This document shows, piece by piece, positions 21,686 to 31,100 of a stretch of DNA of 64,000 bases. The notes beneath the pieces are model-generated. The model was not told the origin of the DNA, did not search any database, and saw nothing but the letters and a program-made list of their open reading frames with translations. Both the position numbers and the translations under genes were made by a program. Every line of letters starts with the position of its first letter. Position 1 is the stretch's first letter. Source of the stretch: Prorocentrum cordatum (Eukaryota; Sar; Dinophyceae; Prorocentrales; Prorocentraceae); NCBI GenBank assembly GCA_963575745.1, contig CAUYUJ010018060.1, positions 351,532-415,531 on the forward strand, given 5' to 3'.

Positions 21686-23094
21686 GGCCGATACGGTGAG
21701 ATTTCAACCTGCTGCCTTCTGCAATGAGTCGTGATTTGGTCGCGTTATCGTATCCGTCCAAATCGGTAATCTGCTGTAGAAACTGCTCAAACACAACCCA
21801 AGTAACAACATGTGCATCTTCCACTGTTTTGATGATCTTGGGGTGGCGGAGCTCTTGTTTCTCGACTGAATCCCAGGATGCCCATGCCCCAGGATAGTCG
21901 TTGATCAGCAATAAGAGGTACTTGACTAAGTCGTCGTATGCAGGACCAAATGGGTCGTTCTGAGGAATAGCCTTGTTCGGCTCGCGAGGATCAAGTGCTG
22001 GTGGCTGTGTCGGGATTCCAGGAATAGGTACATTCGGATCACCTGCGGTAGCAGGCAGTGATGCCGACAGCGTACCATCGGCACATGATGCCATCCAAGC
22101 ACAATGGGCCATCTCGCCTGCTGTCTGTGTCATCAGCGTCGTGAGGCTGAGATCTCTCTTCCATTCGTTTGTCATCCTCTCTCTGAAGTCGAGAGCCTCC
22201 ATGATCTCCTTGGCCTGCGTGTAGGCCTGCCCGTCCGTGACGGGAGTCAGGATGGGAGGCCTGAATGGATACGGCTGAGAAGGCAGTGACTGAATCAAAG
22301 CGCAGAAGTTACGATAGCATACTGCGTCGCAGAACTGTGTCGTAAACATTGCCATGTTGTGGTTGTTCTGGTTTGCATGCCAAGCCTGTGGCGTAATTCT
22401 ATCGCACGCTTCTATCCAATGGCCTGATGGAAGAACTGTAATACCACGATTTTGCATCGTCCTGATCAAATCGTCCGTGTGGTAATCAAAGTTCGGGTGC
22501 ATGCCCCACTGCGCTGCTTTGCCAGGCCCCATAACCGTGGGGCAACGGAAGTACTGCATCACGTCGACAAAGCGTGATACATCCACTTGTACGTGTACTG
22601 GCATGAGCGTCGGGACGCCGCCCTCACATTCCGTTTTCTGGAGCTCGCGCGCGGCAGTAGGTGCTCGATCCTGGTGACGACGCATGTCCACGGTGTTCTG
22701 TCCGTGGTTGGCACATGCGATGTCGTTCGCGCTCCATACCACCATGGCATTGAGGCCTCTGCAATAGTGTCTTTGTTTCACATATGCAGGAAAATCATTG
22801 GCCCAATAATTCCAGATGACCTCGTTTAATTCACGCCACTTTCTGATAGAGGCGTTGTCGCTGTATAACATGAGGCCTCTGGCCTCGCGGATCATCTTGA
22901 TCATGTTGCGCTGCTCGAGGGTGGACTCAAACTGGTTGTTGAGAATAGCTGTGGTACGGCTCTCCTGTGTCTGCGTGCGCTGTTCACGGAGTTCTGCCAT
23001 GCCATAGCGGGTGTCTCCGCCAGCCTCTGACAATTGAATGCAATCTTGGCCGATCGGCGTGTCGTTCTGTTTGAACCATCCTTTGTAATTGCCA
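21654..23094 (-). CDS. Retroelement extra ORF 2: unknown 459-residue protein
   Basis: Open from the codon after the TAG at 23097 to TAA at 21654. The first possible start is TTG at 23033 and the first ATG lies a little further in. The preceding in-frame residues (FGNYKGWFKQNDTPIGQDCIQ) are also protein-like, suggesting fusion to ORF 1. The interior is well mixed, rich in Met, Trp and His (PSGHWIEACDRITPQAWHAN), with a Pro-rich linker at residues about 335-370. No family is recognised. Confidence 0.7.
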
Positions 23095-23096
23095 AA

Positions 23097-24194
23097 CTAG
23101 AATGCCCACATCATGGTGTCGTCGCGGATGATGGTCGACAAATGCTCGAGAGTAGCGCCGCCCATGCATTCCGCGCGATTGAGGCGCGGCAAAAATAGCG
23201 GTACAAGTGCAACGTTTGATACTTTGGCGAGATGGTCTCGCTTCCGTGGACAGCTGAGCTCGTCAATGCCGCGACTTGGGTACTTCTTGTGCTTTGTACC
23301 CTTGGACCCTTTCTTGGGCTGCATAATCCATGTTGAATCGGTGTACAAGTTGGTCCATGTGTATGCGCGCCCTGATGGACCGAAGGCATGATGCAAAAGA
23401 AGTCCCAAATCTTCTTGTACGAGTGAATACAACCCGTTATCTGAAAGAAGAGTAGAAACCAACCGACAACCACAAAACGCGCTGTACTTTGCTTGTTCAA
23501 GCTCGAGTGGGTCAATATCAGGACCAGGAGTAAGACCAAGGTCAACCTCAGAAGGAGTCTCGCCAATGAAGACGGAGCCCTCGTTGCATGGTTGCCAACG
23601 ATAAGTACTTGTCATAGTCTCGTCGTTCTGTGGTATTGCCTGCCAGCCGTCAGGATGATCGAATCGCGTTGCCACCGTCTCGGAGTATGATCCGATACCT
23701 CCGAAGCCTCCGCGTGCAGTCAGCCATGTGCTGAGCTTGCGGCGGAATTTGCTTGTCTGGCTAATGTCGGAAAATGCTCGCATTTCGGTGACCAGATTAT
23801 CTTCAACAGCGTGGCCGATGTGTCCCGCAGTATCCGATGCCCTGGCTAAGCCAGGTGGGCGTGTGGGTAACTTGATCGTTGAACGATCAAGTTTAGGAGC
23901 ATAGCTTGGGGTTGTCAATCCATTGCTGTATACATCAGAAGGTGCACAAATACCATTTCCATAGTAGTGTTTTGTATCCTGAACGCTGTCCTCGGCATAT
24001 TGTCCCAGTACTGCACTGCCAATGTTGGACCAATCGTTGCGAAACATCATCCACTCCGTCTTCAATATCACCGTCGTGAGGTCCATTGGCGGGCACTTGC
24101 GGTGCGCTCCTGGGATCACTGCGTTCAAGCGATCATGTGAACCACGAACACTTTCTTGCACAGACGAGTTACGAGTGAAGAAGCTGGAAATCAT
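23097..24194 (-). CDS. Retroelement extra ORF 1: unknown 365-residue protein
   Basis: ATG at 24194 to TAG at 23097. Balanced composition (LKTEWMMFRNDWSNIGSAVL) and no low complexity. The frame continues into ORF 2 through the single TAG. Near the start all three frames look protein-like, so the true N-terminus may lie further upstream after a frame shift. I do not recognise a domain. Confidence 0.7.
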   Translation of the reverse strand: MISSFFTRNSSVQESVRGSHDRLNAVIPGAHRKCPPMDLTTVILKTEWMMFRNDWSNIGSAVLGQYAEDSVQDTKHYYGNGICAPSDVYSNGLTTPSYAPKLDRSTIKLPTRPPGLARASDTAGHIGHAVEDNLVTEMRAFSDISQTSKFRRKLSTWLTARGGFGGIGSYSETVATRFDHPDGWQAIPQNDETMTSTYRWQPCNEGSVFIGETPSEVDLGLTPGPDIDPLELEQAKYSAFCGCRLVSTLLSDNGLYSLVQEDLGLLLHHAFGPSGRAYTWTNLYTDSTWIMQPKKGSKGTKHKKYPSRGIDELSCPRKRDHLAKVSNVALVPLFLPRLNRAECMGGATLEHLSTIIRDDTMMWAF

Positions 24195-24205
24195 GCACGT
24201 AGCCC

Positions 24206-24592
24206 TTATGAAACACAGCCATGGTGTAGCCGTAAACGTGCTGCACTCGCAGTTGGCGTCGCCGCCGACTTATCCACCAGTTTCGCTGATCCAACTCTTG
24301 ACGTCGGCGGACGCAGAGCGGGCAATTTCTTGAATAGTGGATTCGTCGGGTACGCGGAGATCAAAATCTGCGCTGCGATCAGCGCGCCGTTGATGTATGT
24401 ATGTATATATATATATCCATCATCAGGATCACGAGGACGACCAGTTTGAGCGTGGTACGTGAAACCCACGCGGTCGTCGTCCTTGGCGTCCGGGTCGCAC
24501 TCGGCATCGCAGCCGATGGGCCAGCCGATGAGGTGGAGCGGCTGTGCCTGATCCATCGTGGATGGGGGTATCGGGATTAGAACCGATCTCAC
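24206..24592 (-). CDS. Small ORF between pol and the extra ORFs
   Basis: The likely start is the ATG near 24554 (MDQAQPLHLIGWPIGCDAEC), giving about 115 residues to TAA at 24206. It is in the same frame as the end of pol, separated from it by TAA codons at 24863 and 24593 with open sequence between. The middle passes through an AT microsatellite (24395-24418) giving YIYIHTYIN. It could be a pol extension or an independent small protein. Confidence 0.45.
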   Translation of the reverse strand: MRSVLIPIPPSTMDQAQPLHLIGWPIGCDAECDPDAKDDDRVGFTYHAQTGRPRDPDDGYIYIHTYINGALIAAQILISAYPTNPLFKKLPALRPPTSRVGSAKLVDKSAATPTASAARLRLHHGCVS

Positions 24593-24862
24593 TTATTTGC
24601 GCCTCGCACACGGCGAACAAGATGCCTGTAGGCTATGTGGCTCGAGTCGTAAAACTGCTGCGGCATGAACGCACAATGAGTGTCCTAGAGACCTCTCTGT
24701 ATCCTGTGGAGGTGAGGGAGGATGGCGGGGCTGTCTACCGTGCGGGGAACGGGCTCTCGAACGAGGCGTGCGCGAACCGGTAGTTGCGGCGGGTACACCA
24801 ATGTGGTACATACATGCACATATGCCCTCGTGATTGGCTTGTCCAACGCACTGCGTTCCACA
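24593..24862 (-). other. Open segment after pol
   Basis: About 90 codons open in the pol frame between TAA at 24863 and TAA at 24593, with composition rich in Ser, Arg and Pro in the middle. It may be untranslated spacer or a read-through extension. No domain is seen. Confidence 0.3.
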
Positions 24863-25560
24863 TTATGATCCTACCTCGCCCCATCTTTCTTCTTCTGTAA
24901 GTAATATTTTGCATACTTCCGGACATCCATCCAGTTTTGGAGGTTCTGCAACATGAGGTAAACCGTCGGGCGGCCCTTTCAGTGGTTTCCATGGTTTCTT
25001 TGGAGGACATCGTACCGGAGCAGCGGGAAAGATGAGCGAGTGTTCCAAGAGGTCCCTCCAGAGGTCTGCTTTCGTTGGCTCGAAATGTTTGGTCATCATA
25101 TCTGCAATCTGCTCTTTTGTACCTACATATTTGAGCTGAATATGTTCGAGTTGGCATGTCTCGCATATCCAATCCAGGTTAATACGGTGAGTACGATGAA
25201 GATGACGAAGTGCTGGTGCACGTCCCTTTTGGACAATTTTGATCACGGCCTGGTTATCCTCGAGGACGATAAGACGCACTTTGGGAGAACTGATCTCCTG
25301 AGCTGGTTCTGGATCCACGTGCAATACGGTACCCTCGTGGGATATCGTACGCCTCTTTGGAGGCGTAGGTAACTCCGTCTTTAGCGGTAGTTGCCTACGG
25401 CTAGGAGAAGATCCCCTTGTGGGGGGTGCCTTGCGAGGTGATGGCTTGCGCCGCTTTTTGGCGGCCAGTGTCGGACACGTCGCTGTGTCGGCGCGCCCCT
25501 GGCAGCCCATGCAAGTATTTATTTTTGCATGTTTTGGCAACTCCCACCACGGCTTCCCAG
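24863..25560 (-). CDS. pol: pol: RNase H C-terminal half and tail
   Basis: It follows the N-terminal RNase H segment after a +1 frame shift somewhere in 25450-25560. VRLIVLEDNQAVIKIVQKGR and RTHRINLDWICE, then IQLKYVGTKEQIADMMTKHF, are the characteristic copia C-terminal RNase H motifs. The tail after ADMMTKHF continues another 70 residues to TAA at 24863. The insert before the motifs is Lys/Pro-rich and probably a linker. Confidence 0.85.
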
Positions 25561-25808
25561 CACGAGAGTAGTGGTAGTCCTTCCAGTCGTAGCGCTGAGT
25601 CAAGAGCAACGATCTCGGATTCTGTAGATGAATGCAATACAACCGTTTGTTTCTTACACACAGCGTTGACCGGGAAGAACGCATTAGGTCCAACAAGCGC
25701 GGCGAAGACGCCGGTAGTGGACTTGGATGATGTAATGCAATCGGCGAACGAGGCGTCAGTGAAGAACATGAAAGATAAGTTGTCTGACGAATCACCTATC
25801 CATCCGTG
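25401..25808 (-). CDS. pol: pol: RNase H N-terminal half
   Basis: RNase H degrades the RNA strand of the RNA/DNA hybrid. FTDASFADC and SKSTTGVFAALVG, then KKQTVVLHSSTESEIVALD, match the copia RNase H signatures, with catalytic Asp and Glu visible. It is in the same frame as the preceding connection segment and separated from it only by TAA at 25809 (THW, stop, HGWIGDSS). Confidence 0.9.
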   Translation of the reverse strand, partial: HGWIGDSSDNLSFMFFTDASFADCITSSKSTTGVFAALVGPNAFFPVNAVCKKQTVVLHSSTESEIVALDSALRLEGLPLLSCWEAVVGVAKTCKNKYLHGLPGARRHSDVSDTGRQKAAQAITSQGTPHKGIFS

Positions 25809-26477
25809 TTACCAATGTGTACGCGTCGTTTTGATGTAGCATATCAATCGATGTAGACGTTTATCACACGTGGTATTCCATTTGGTAATTTCTCTGGCTA
25901 GCATACATACTGGATGTAGAAGGTCGAAACGACAGCAACGTGCCAGGTAGAGAATCTTCATCAGTACACTCGCCGCGTCCTGCCCAAGGATGCCCTCATC
26001 GGAGCAATCGGAGTCGGTGAAGGAGGTGTCCTCGAAGCCAGGGGCTTCAGCGTCAGGTAGGTCATCGTATGTGACTGGTATGGATTCTGTTGTAGTAGAT
26101 GGTGTATCGACCGATCTTGCTGGGCTGGATGATCGCGGCCGTGCATTGAGGACGCTAGTAGGTCTGGCGACCGACCCGGAGGACGCAGGCGATTTGGATC
26201 GCGAAGTCCTCGGCGAGCCGGACCGTTTCCGACGTGACCCGGGCCCCTGGGCGCGCTTGGAAGCGCATTCCAGGTGCCGCTCAATGCACTGATCAGTAAA
26301 ACCAAGCATATCATGTCGAATTACACGAACTTGTTTGGCTGCATTGTAATCATTTTCGCTGTGCACGGGCAACATAGGTCGTATGGTAGACATTCTTTTG
26401 TCGAAGATGTTCTGCGGTACATCGTATGCCTGTTGTCCACAGCCAAGATATTGCGAGTATGGAGTAGGCGGATCCAA
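25809..26477 (-). CDS. pol: pol: reverse transcriptase thumb/connection
   Basis: Begins LDPPTPYSQYLGC (usual copia YLG block after YVDD). It passes through a Ser/Arg-rich insert at 26100-26280, then resumes with AASVLMKILYLARCCRFDLL and KWNTTCDKRLHRLICYIK, the standard copia segment before RNase H. Ends at the in-frame TAA at 25809. Confidence 0.88.
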   Translation of the reverse strand: MDPPTPYSQYLGCGQQAYDVPQNIFDKRMSTIRPMLPVHSENDYNAAKQVRVIRHDMLGFTDQCIERHLECASKRAQGPGSRRKRSGSPRTSRSKSPASSGSVARPTSVLNARPRSSSPARSVDTPSTTTESIPVTYDDLPDAEAPGFEDTSFTDSDCSDEGILGQDAASVLMKILYLARCCRFDLLHPVCMLAREITKWNTTCDKRLHRLICYIKTTRTHW

Positions 26478-26523
26478 GTCACTACCGCTTTTGCGGATAT
26501 AATCCCAGCCAGCTTGTAGATTG

Positions 26524-27180
26524 TTAGCTGGTCCGGCTAATTTTTAAGTCGTCCACATATACTGAAAGTATCAGTCCCAGTTTGTTGTGTCCCCATACGC
26601 ATTCCCATCCTGGAATAGGCTCGAAACCAACGCTTTCCAAGCATGTGCGACACTTGCGTTCCCAAAAGACCCCTGCAAGAGGGTGTCCGTATAGTGCCAA
26701 TCGTAATCGGCACACTGGATTTTTGTATTTTGACAAGGATGCCGCTTGGCGCCATTTGGGTATGGTAATCCAAGTACCGACTGGATCGATTCGTCCGTCG
26801 CCATATAGTAATGCCTGAGTGCAGGCTCCAGGTGCATCACTTTGTTCGCCTGCATATTGTGGCAATAATGCAGTAGCATCGCAAAGTTTGGAAGCCTCAA
26901 TACGCGAAGCACTGGAAGCTGCGTCGGCGCATATGGCGGCCAAACCAGTTTCATCTTTGCCTGTATTGCCCTGAACCACCACTCTGCCCTTAAATTTACG
27001 TAGATCAGGTGGAAGTTCTTCGTGTTTGACTGAAGATAGCTCCAAGATATTGAAGAAATGAACTTTCGTCCCAGTGCGAAGAGCTTGCGACTCAATATCA
27101 GCTTTTTCTGCAACAGTCTCCAACATCCACGTTTGTTTCTTTTCCAATCTCTCGTATTCTTTTCGCAGGGCTTCCTGTGC
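26524..27180 (-). CDS. pol: pol: reverse transcriptase fingers/palm
   Basis: RNA-dependent DNA polymerase. In the 207-residue open segment ending at TAG-free TGA-free sequence up to 26524, RKFKGRVVVQGN (50-61) opens the domain. SDAPGACTQALL (103-114) holds the motif A aspartate. VCRLRLALYGHPLAGVFWER (146-165) is the copia block and YVDD (197-200) is the catalytic centre. After YVDDLKIS the frame is lost near 26524; the next segment resumes at LDPPTPYSQYLG. All polymerase aspartates are intact. Confidence 0.9.
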   Translation of the reverse strand, partial: AQEALRKEYERLEKKQTWMLETVAEKADIESQALRTGTKVHFFNILELSSVKHEELPPDLRKFKGRVVVQGNTGKDETGLAAICADAASSASRIEASKLCDATALLPQYAGEQSDAPGACTQALLYGDGRIDPVGTWITIPKWRQAASLSKYKNPVCRLRLALYGHPLAGVFWERKCRTCLESVGFEPIPGWECVWGHNKLGLILSVYVDDLKISRTS

Positions 27181-27289
27181 AAGTGGTTATGCGGCAACTT
27201 CTTTCTTACTCAGGCTTCTGGTAACTAGGGCCGGGCGTGCCCATGAGGAATCGGGGATTTTGTCTCTGTGTGCCGGTGTGTAGGTCGTC

Positions 27290-28098
27290 TCACGTGGCAT
27301 AGTGGGTATTGCTACCGACTGGGTGAACTGGCGTATAAGCGGGTTCATGGTCCCAAAAGTCGGTCCCCTCACTATCCACCAGTACCAAAGCACGTTCTTC
27401 TCCAGCGTGCTGTTGCGGGGTTTGGCGGTAGTACAGTACCGTAGTAATGTCACGTGGCCCACCAGGTAGTTTGGCATACAGTATCTCTTTGTTCGTCACG
27501 CCCTTGACGTTTTCGTCACGGATGACCGCGCCGTTGTCAGTGTCGTACGTAATCCTTCGTTCCACAGTATTCCATGTGGGTCCGCCGGCTGCAGTGGTAC
27601 GGAAATTGTTGACCTGTTTGTCCTGTCTTGTCCACACTCGAAGTGCATCTCGGTCACGAATCTCACGAGCTCGTTCACGTCTTCGGCGTACTCGATTTCT
27701 TTCTTCTGTTGTCCACGAGATAAGGTTTTCCAATGCTCTGGAAGAATGTGATCAAAACGCGTAGTAGTCTGTACACGTGTCTCGCGGCCACGGACCACCA
27801 TTTTGCCATCTGGCGTTATCTTTGGAAGCTCATAGAATCGAACCAGGCCGGTCCATGGCTCGCTCAACTCCCTGTGGTCGTTGGCGCTGACACCGTCCCA
27901 AACATCGCGAAAGTCACTTTCTCCTTCAAAAATAGAAGTCGTCTTGAAATCTCGTGTCACGTCGAGTTGATCAACAGGTACAGGTATGATCATGACGTCG
28001 TCCGTCGGGATGAACAATTTCTTGCGTGGAGCACGTATGTGTGATGACGCAATATCCGCGCTGTTCCCAGTAGTCGGGCTCTGGCGCTGGTGCAGCAA
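27290..28098 (-). CDS. pol: pol: linker between integrase and reverse transcriptase
   Basis: Two overlapping open segments (27496-28098 and 27290-27733) in different frames, with protein-like sequence switching between them at about 27600-27700 (FDHILPEHWKTLSRGQQKKEI in one, RVWTRQDKQVNNF in the other). The first follows the integrase C-terminal segment after a frame shift near 28040. This region is poorly conserved in copia elements and no domain is expected. Confidence 0.7.
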
Positions 28099-28651
28099 CT
28101 TCAGAGGCCGATGCGTAGATATCAGCGGCGTTGTCTTCCGTTGTCATCATAGACGGGTCATCCCATTCTTTAGGGTAGGAAAGTGGAGGATCGGGCATTG
28201 GTTTGTCGCCCAAGGGGCGAGAAGCAGATGCCTTGACCTCATCGTGTGCCTCAGGGTTGTGGTGTCGCAGGGTACCTTCTTTCACTGGGTAGGTGAAATT
28301 GCCATCAGGGATGATGATGTCTTTGACTCTGTGCACGTGACACATTTCCCCATCGGGGTTCTTGGCGTATGTAGCCGTGTCCAAGACAAGATAGTCACCT
28401 GACCATCGTCCACCAGAGTGTAAATGGTAACCCATGAATACCCCTTCCCGAGCATTTTCTTTGAACTTTGCAGTCTCGTTATTAATCTCGGGGTTGCGGC
28501 ATTTCCAGGAGATCCGAGCACCGAAATCAATGCAGTGCCCGGGCAAACTTTCACCAAAACGTATTTCATGAGCTGTCTTATCGACATGCTCCTCGCTGAG
28601 GGCAGCAACGCCCGTGGATGTATGCACAACATTATGTCCACAGCTAAAGGC
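27971..28651 (-). CDS. pol: pol: integrase C-terminal region
   Basis: It continues the integrase frame after TAA at 28652. The block FGARISWKCR, later EGVFMGYHLHSGGRWSGDYLVLD, corresponds to the copia integrase C-terminal GKxxxxGxxxG-type region just after the catalytic core. The TAA falls where the family normally continues without interruption (EWWKEAM, stop, AFSCGHNVV). Confidence 0.8.
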   Translation of the reverse strand, partial: AFSCGHNVVHTSTGVAALSEEHVDKTAHEIRFGESLPGHCIDFGARISWKCRNPEINNETAKFKENAREGVFMGYHLHSGGRWSGDYLVLDTATYAKNPDGEMCHVHRVKDIIIPDGNFTYPVKEGTLRHHNPEAHDEVKASASRPLGDKPMPDPPLSYPKEWDDPSMMTTEDNAADIYASASEVAAPAPEPDYWEQRGYCVITHTCSTQEIVHPDGRRHDHTCTC

Positions 28652-29230
28652 TTACATGGCCTCTTTCCACCATTCATGTCCCAGACCAGACATATGTAAC
28701 ACAGCTCTCGTACCGAGAATGACAATCTTGACGACGCGCTCGATCAATCCATTCGTTTGCGGACGATGCGGCGCACTCGTGTCGCGTCTCCATTCCAGTT
28801 GGCGGCAAGCCTTCTGAAGCGCTCCAGAATTGTCTGTATAGATGTGCTTCACCTCATCGTTCGCGGCGATGAACTGTTGAAAGGATGCCTTTGTGGTAGC
28901 TGCGTCTTTGTGTAGTGCTGGGTAGGCCATGAAGATGCCGGTGTATCTATCCAGGACAAAAAGTGCATACTTGTCGCCGTGCCTGTCCGCGGCATCGTCT
29001 TTGGCCAGGGCGACATGGTCGGCAGTTAAAGCTTCCCCAAACTTCTTCGGGACAAAAGCTTCGTAGGCTGTATCCTCGTCGGTGGGGTCTGCCGGTGGAC
29101 GTGGTTTGCGCTGTCGTCGACACGGAGCATTCTGCGCCATCGCGCGAGAACAAATTTCACAGTCAGGGTGTTTTGGACTGTGGGTCATGGTGCGTCGGGT
29201 GCACTAGTGTAAGTGTCTCCGTCGGAATGT
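28652..29230 (-). CDS. pol: pol: integrase zinc-binding and catalytic core
   Basis: Integrates the cDNA into the host genome. HPDCEIC at the start is the cysteine end of the HHCC zinc site; its histidines lie just upstream in the overlapping frame (HPTHH), so a frame shift splits the motif near 29170. The catalytic triad is visible as D57 (LTADHV), D119 (YTDNSG) and E150 (NGLIER), with 30 residues between the second Asp and Glu, a little shorter than the classical 35. PHRPQTNG precedes the Glu as usual. Confidence 0.88.
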
Positions 29231-30131
29231 CGGCATCTGCTTGAGCTGTATCTGCTAGCCCCCCGCATGTTAGAGGGGAACACTGCGTCTGAGACGTAGT
29301 CGAGTCGGTGGGTGTGTCCACGTTAGGCTCGGCGTTATTTGTGTCGGGAAGTTCTTCGACCGTTGCGGTCCGTGCTCCACCTCCCTCTCCGACATGTGGT
29401 CTCTTGGGGCAGGTCCCTATGTGGGGCCGTAGCTCATCTGCAGTCGTTGACTGCTCTGTAGTTTTGCAGCACCAACAAATGTCGTTGCAGCGGGCGGACG
29501 AACGCTTGCGCTGACGACGTCGGGGCGCTGACGAAGTGCATAGACGTGGTGGTGGTATCAGTGTCAGGTCGTCGAGTCGTAATTCTGGAACTCTATTGTT
29601 GACTGGAATATTATACCACTGGCCCCACGGATCCTGAAGCAAGTAGCCCAGCTCAGGATCCCAAAGCTGCCGAAAGCTATCAACCTCGATCAATTTCCCA
29701 CCTGATAGTAAAGATGGACAGTCTGGCAGGGCAAGGGCTGAACTATGTAAGCCAACCTCGGGTAGCCGTATGTCGTAGTGCTCGTTGACAGTACGATCAC
29801 CGTTGGCGGCTTCCAGAATATGCTCTTCGCGAATAGATATGCGATCCGATTCGGTCTGCGTCAGTTCGTGTTTACCCGGAATATAATGCGCAGAACCACT
29901 GTCGAGAACCCAAGATCGTGTCAATGCAGCGGTCGAGCGTGGTGGGTCGACTTGCATCGTCGTTGTCTTCGTCTGGGCTGTCTTTGATGACTGCTTGACA
30001 GCGTCATCGTATTCTCGGGTCGCAGTTGGTGTGACCACCGACTCTTTGTTGTGTCGATAGTCATATAGATCTACCATAGCTGTGCCTCTTTTTGACATTC
30101 TCGTAGAGCGTCTGCACTTTGATCCCACCAT
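29163..30131 (-). CDS. pol: pol: aspartic protease
   Basis: Matures the Gag-Pol polyprotein. WVLDSGSAHYI (residues 74-84) is the copia protease active site (D-S/T-G). Downstream there are LLSGGKLIEVD and an Arg-rich stretch with CNDICWCC, leading to the integrase. The segment joins the preceding one by a frame change in 30070-30110. Confidence 0.85.
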   Translation of the reverse strand: MVGSKCRRSTRMSKRGTAMVDLYDYRHNKESVVTPTATREYDDAVKQSSKTAQTKTTTMQVDPPRSTAALTRSWVLDSGSAHYIPGKHELTQTESDRISIREEHILEAANGDRTVNEHYDIRLPEVGLHSSALALPDCPSLLSGGKLIEVDSFRQLWDPELGYLLQDPWGQWYNIPVNNRVPELRLDDLTLIPPPRLCTSSAPRRRQRKRSSARCNDICWCCKTTEQSTTADELRPHIGTCPKRPHVGEGGGARTATVEELPDTNNAEPNVDTPTDSTTSQTQCSPLTCGGLADTAQADADIPTETLTLVHPTHHDPQSKTP

Positions 30132-30358
30132 CGTTGTGGTAGCGGGTCTGGTACATTGGCAATGTCACCCTCGTCCGGCATCTCCTTCCATTTATCCAGT
30201 CTGGCCCTGCCAGATACGGTATGTAGGCAATATTCCACATTACGTGTGTCGAATCGTATCCGACGGCGTGTTTTGGTAGATGTCGTAGTGACCTTCGTGT
30301 TGGCCATGAGGGTCTTGTCACGAATGACGCAACTGCGGTCGGAACGGCGTGAGCGTCG
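30071..30358 (-). CDS. Gag-Pol junction segment
   Basis: Open in the same frame as gag directly after the TAA at 30359, so gag and pol are separated here by one in-frame stop. That resembles retroviruses that translate pol by stop-codon read-through, but it could also be a nonsense mutation. QRWWDQSADALRECQKEAQL reads as protein near its end, and then the frame moves to VDLYDYRHNKE of the protease segment. Confidence 0.6.
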   Translation of the reverse strand, partial: RRSRRSDRSCVIRDKTLMANTKVTTTSTKTRRRIRFDTRNVEYCLHTVSGRARLDKWKEMPDEGDIANVPDPLPQRWWDQSADALRECQKEAQLW

Positions 30359-31100
30359 TTAGCTGGCAGGAGAACGTGATCTGGCGTGGGGGGGACCACA
30401 GGACGAACCACGGCTCGGGGAACGTCTGCCACGTCCTTTGTCACTACCATATGATCTATCACGGCCGCGCGGGCTGCCGCGCCCGCCGCCACGGTTGTCT
30501 CGTCCTCGCGAGGTAGATCTCGAAGATCTGTCGTATCGACTTCTCGATTGCCTGCGAGAGTCTAGAGACCTCCTGGATGTTGAACGAGATCGGTCGTATT
30601 GGCGTCGGTTGTCACGTCCATGGCGTGAGTCGTTCGCGTAGCGGAACCCCCCGCTTTGTGAAGAACGTTGGCTTCCTGATCCGCGGGATGGTGATCGGCC
30701 ACGACTATCCTGACTGGAGGCCCGTGGTCGACTCGGGCTTCGCTCGGGAGCCTTCGCACCAGGTGTGAGATGTGCGCATTTGCATTTGTCGCCCTTGGGG
30801 CACTTGTTCTGTGCGAAGTCTTTACACTGTGCAACGTGTGGAAAGTTGCACTTGTCGCCTCTGGTGCATGTGTTGCGCTTGGCGAACTCGAAGCAAAATG
30901 GTTTCGATGCTGGCTTCTTGTGATTCGCAGGAGTTGACACGGTGCGGCGGGAGCTGCCACCAGCTGTCGATGCTCTGGAAGATTTGTTGTTCTTCCAATC
31001 CCTGGAATATGTATGCAAAACCTTGCGCCGTTCACCATTGCGACAATTTCCTTTCTTCCAGGCAGCGCGCGCATTGACTTGAGAACGTGTCATGTTCGTA
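30359..31100 (-). CDS. gag: gag: nucleocapsid with two CCCH zinc fingers
   Basis: Nucleocapsid part of Gag, expected to bind element RNA. Two CCCH fingers lie in tandem. The first is CFEFAKRNTC...C...H (C94, C103, C109, H113; C-x8-C-x5-C-x3-H). The second is CKDFAQNKC...C...H (C117, C125, C131, H135; C-x7-C-x5-C-x3-H). Most retroelement Gags use the CCHC knuckle. After the fingers comes a long Arg/Ser/Gly tract (RSRYDRSSRSTSRGRDNRGG) typical of RNA-binding tails. Ends at TAA 30359. It joins the preceding gag segment by a +1 shift near 31080. Confidence 0.88.

Noticed and set aside
24540-24620. Possible tRNA gene suggested by GGGATTAGAACCGATCTC
   Set aside because: No acceptor stem, D arm or anticodon arm can be folded around it.
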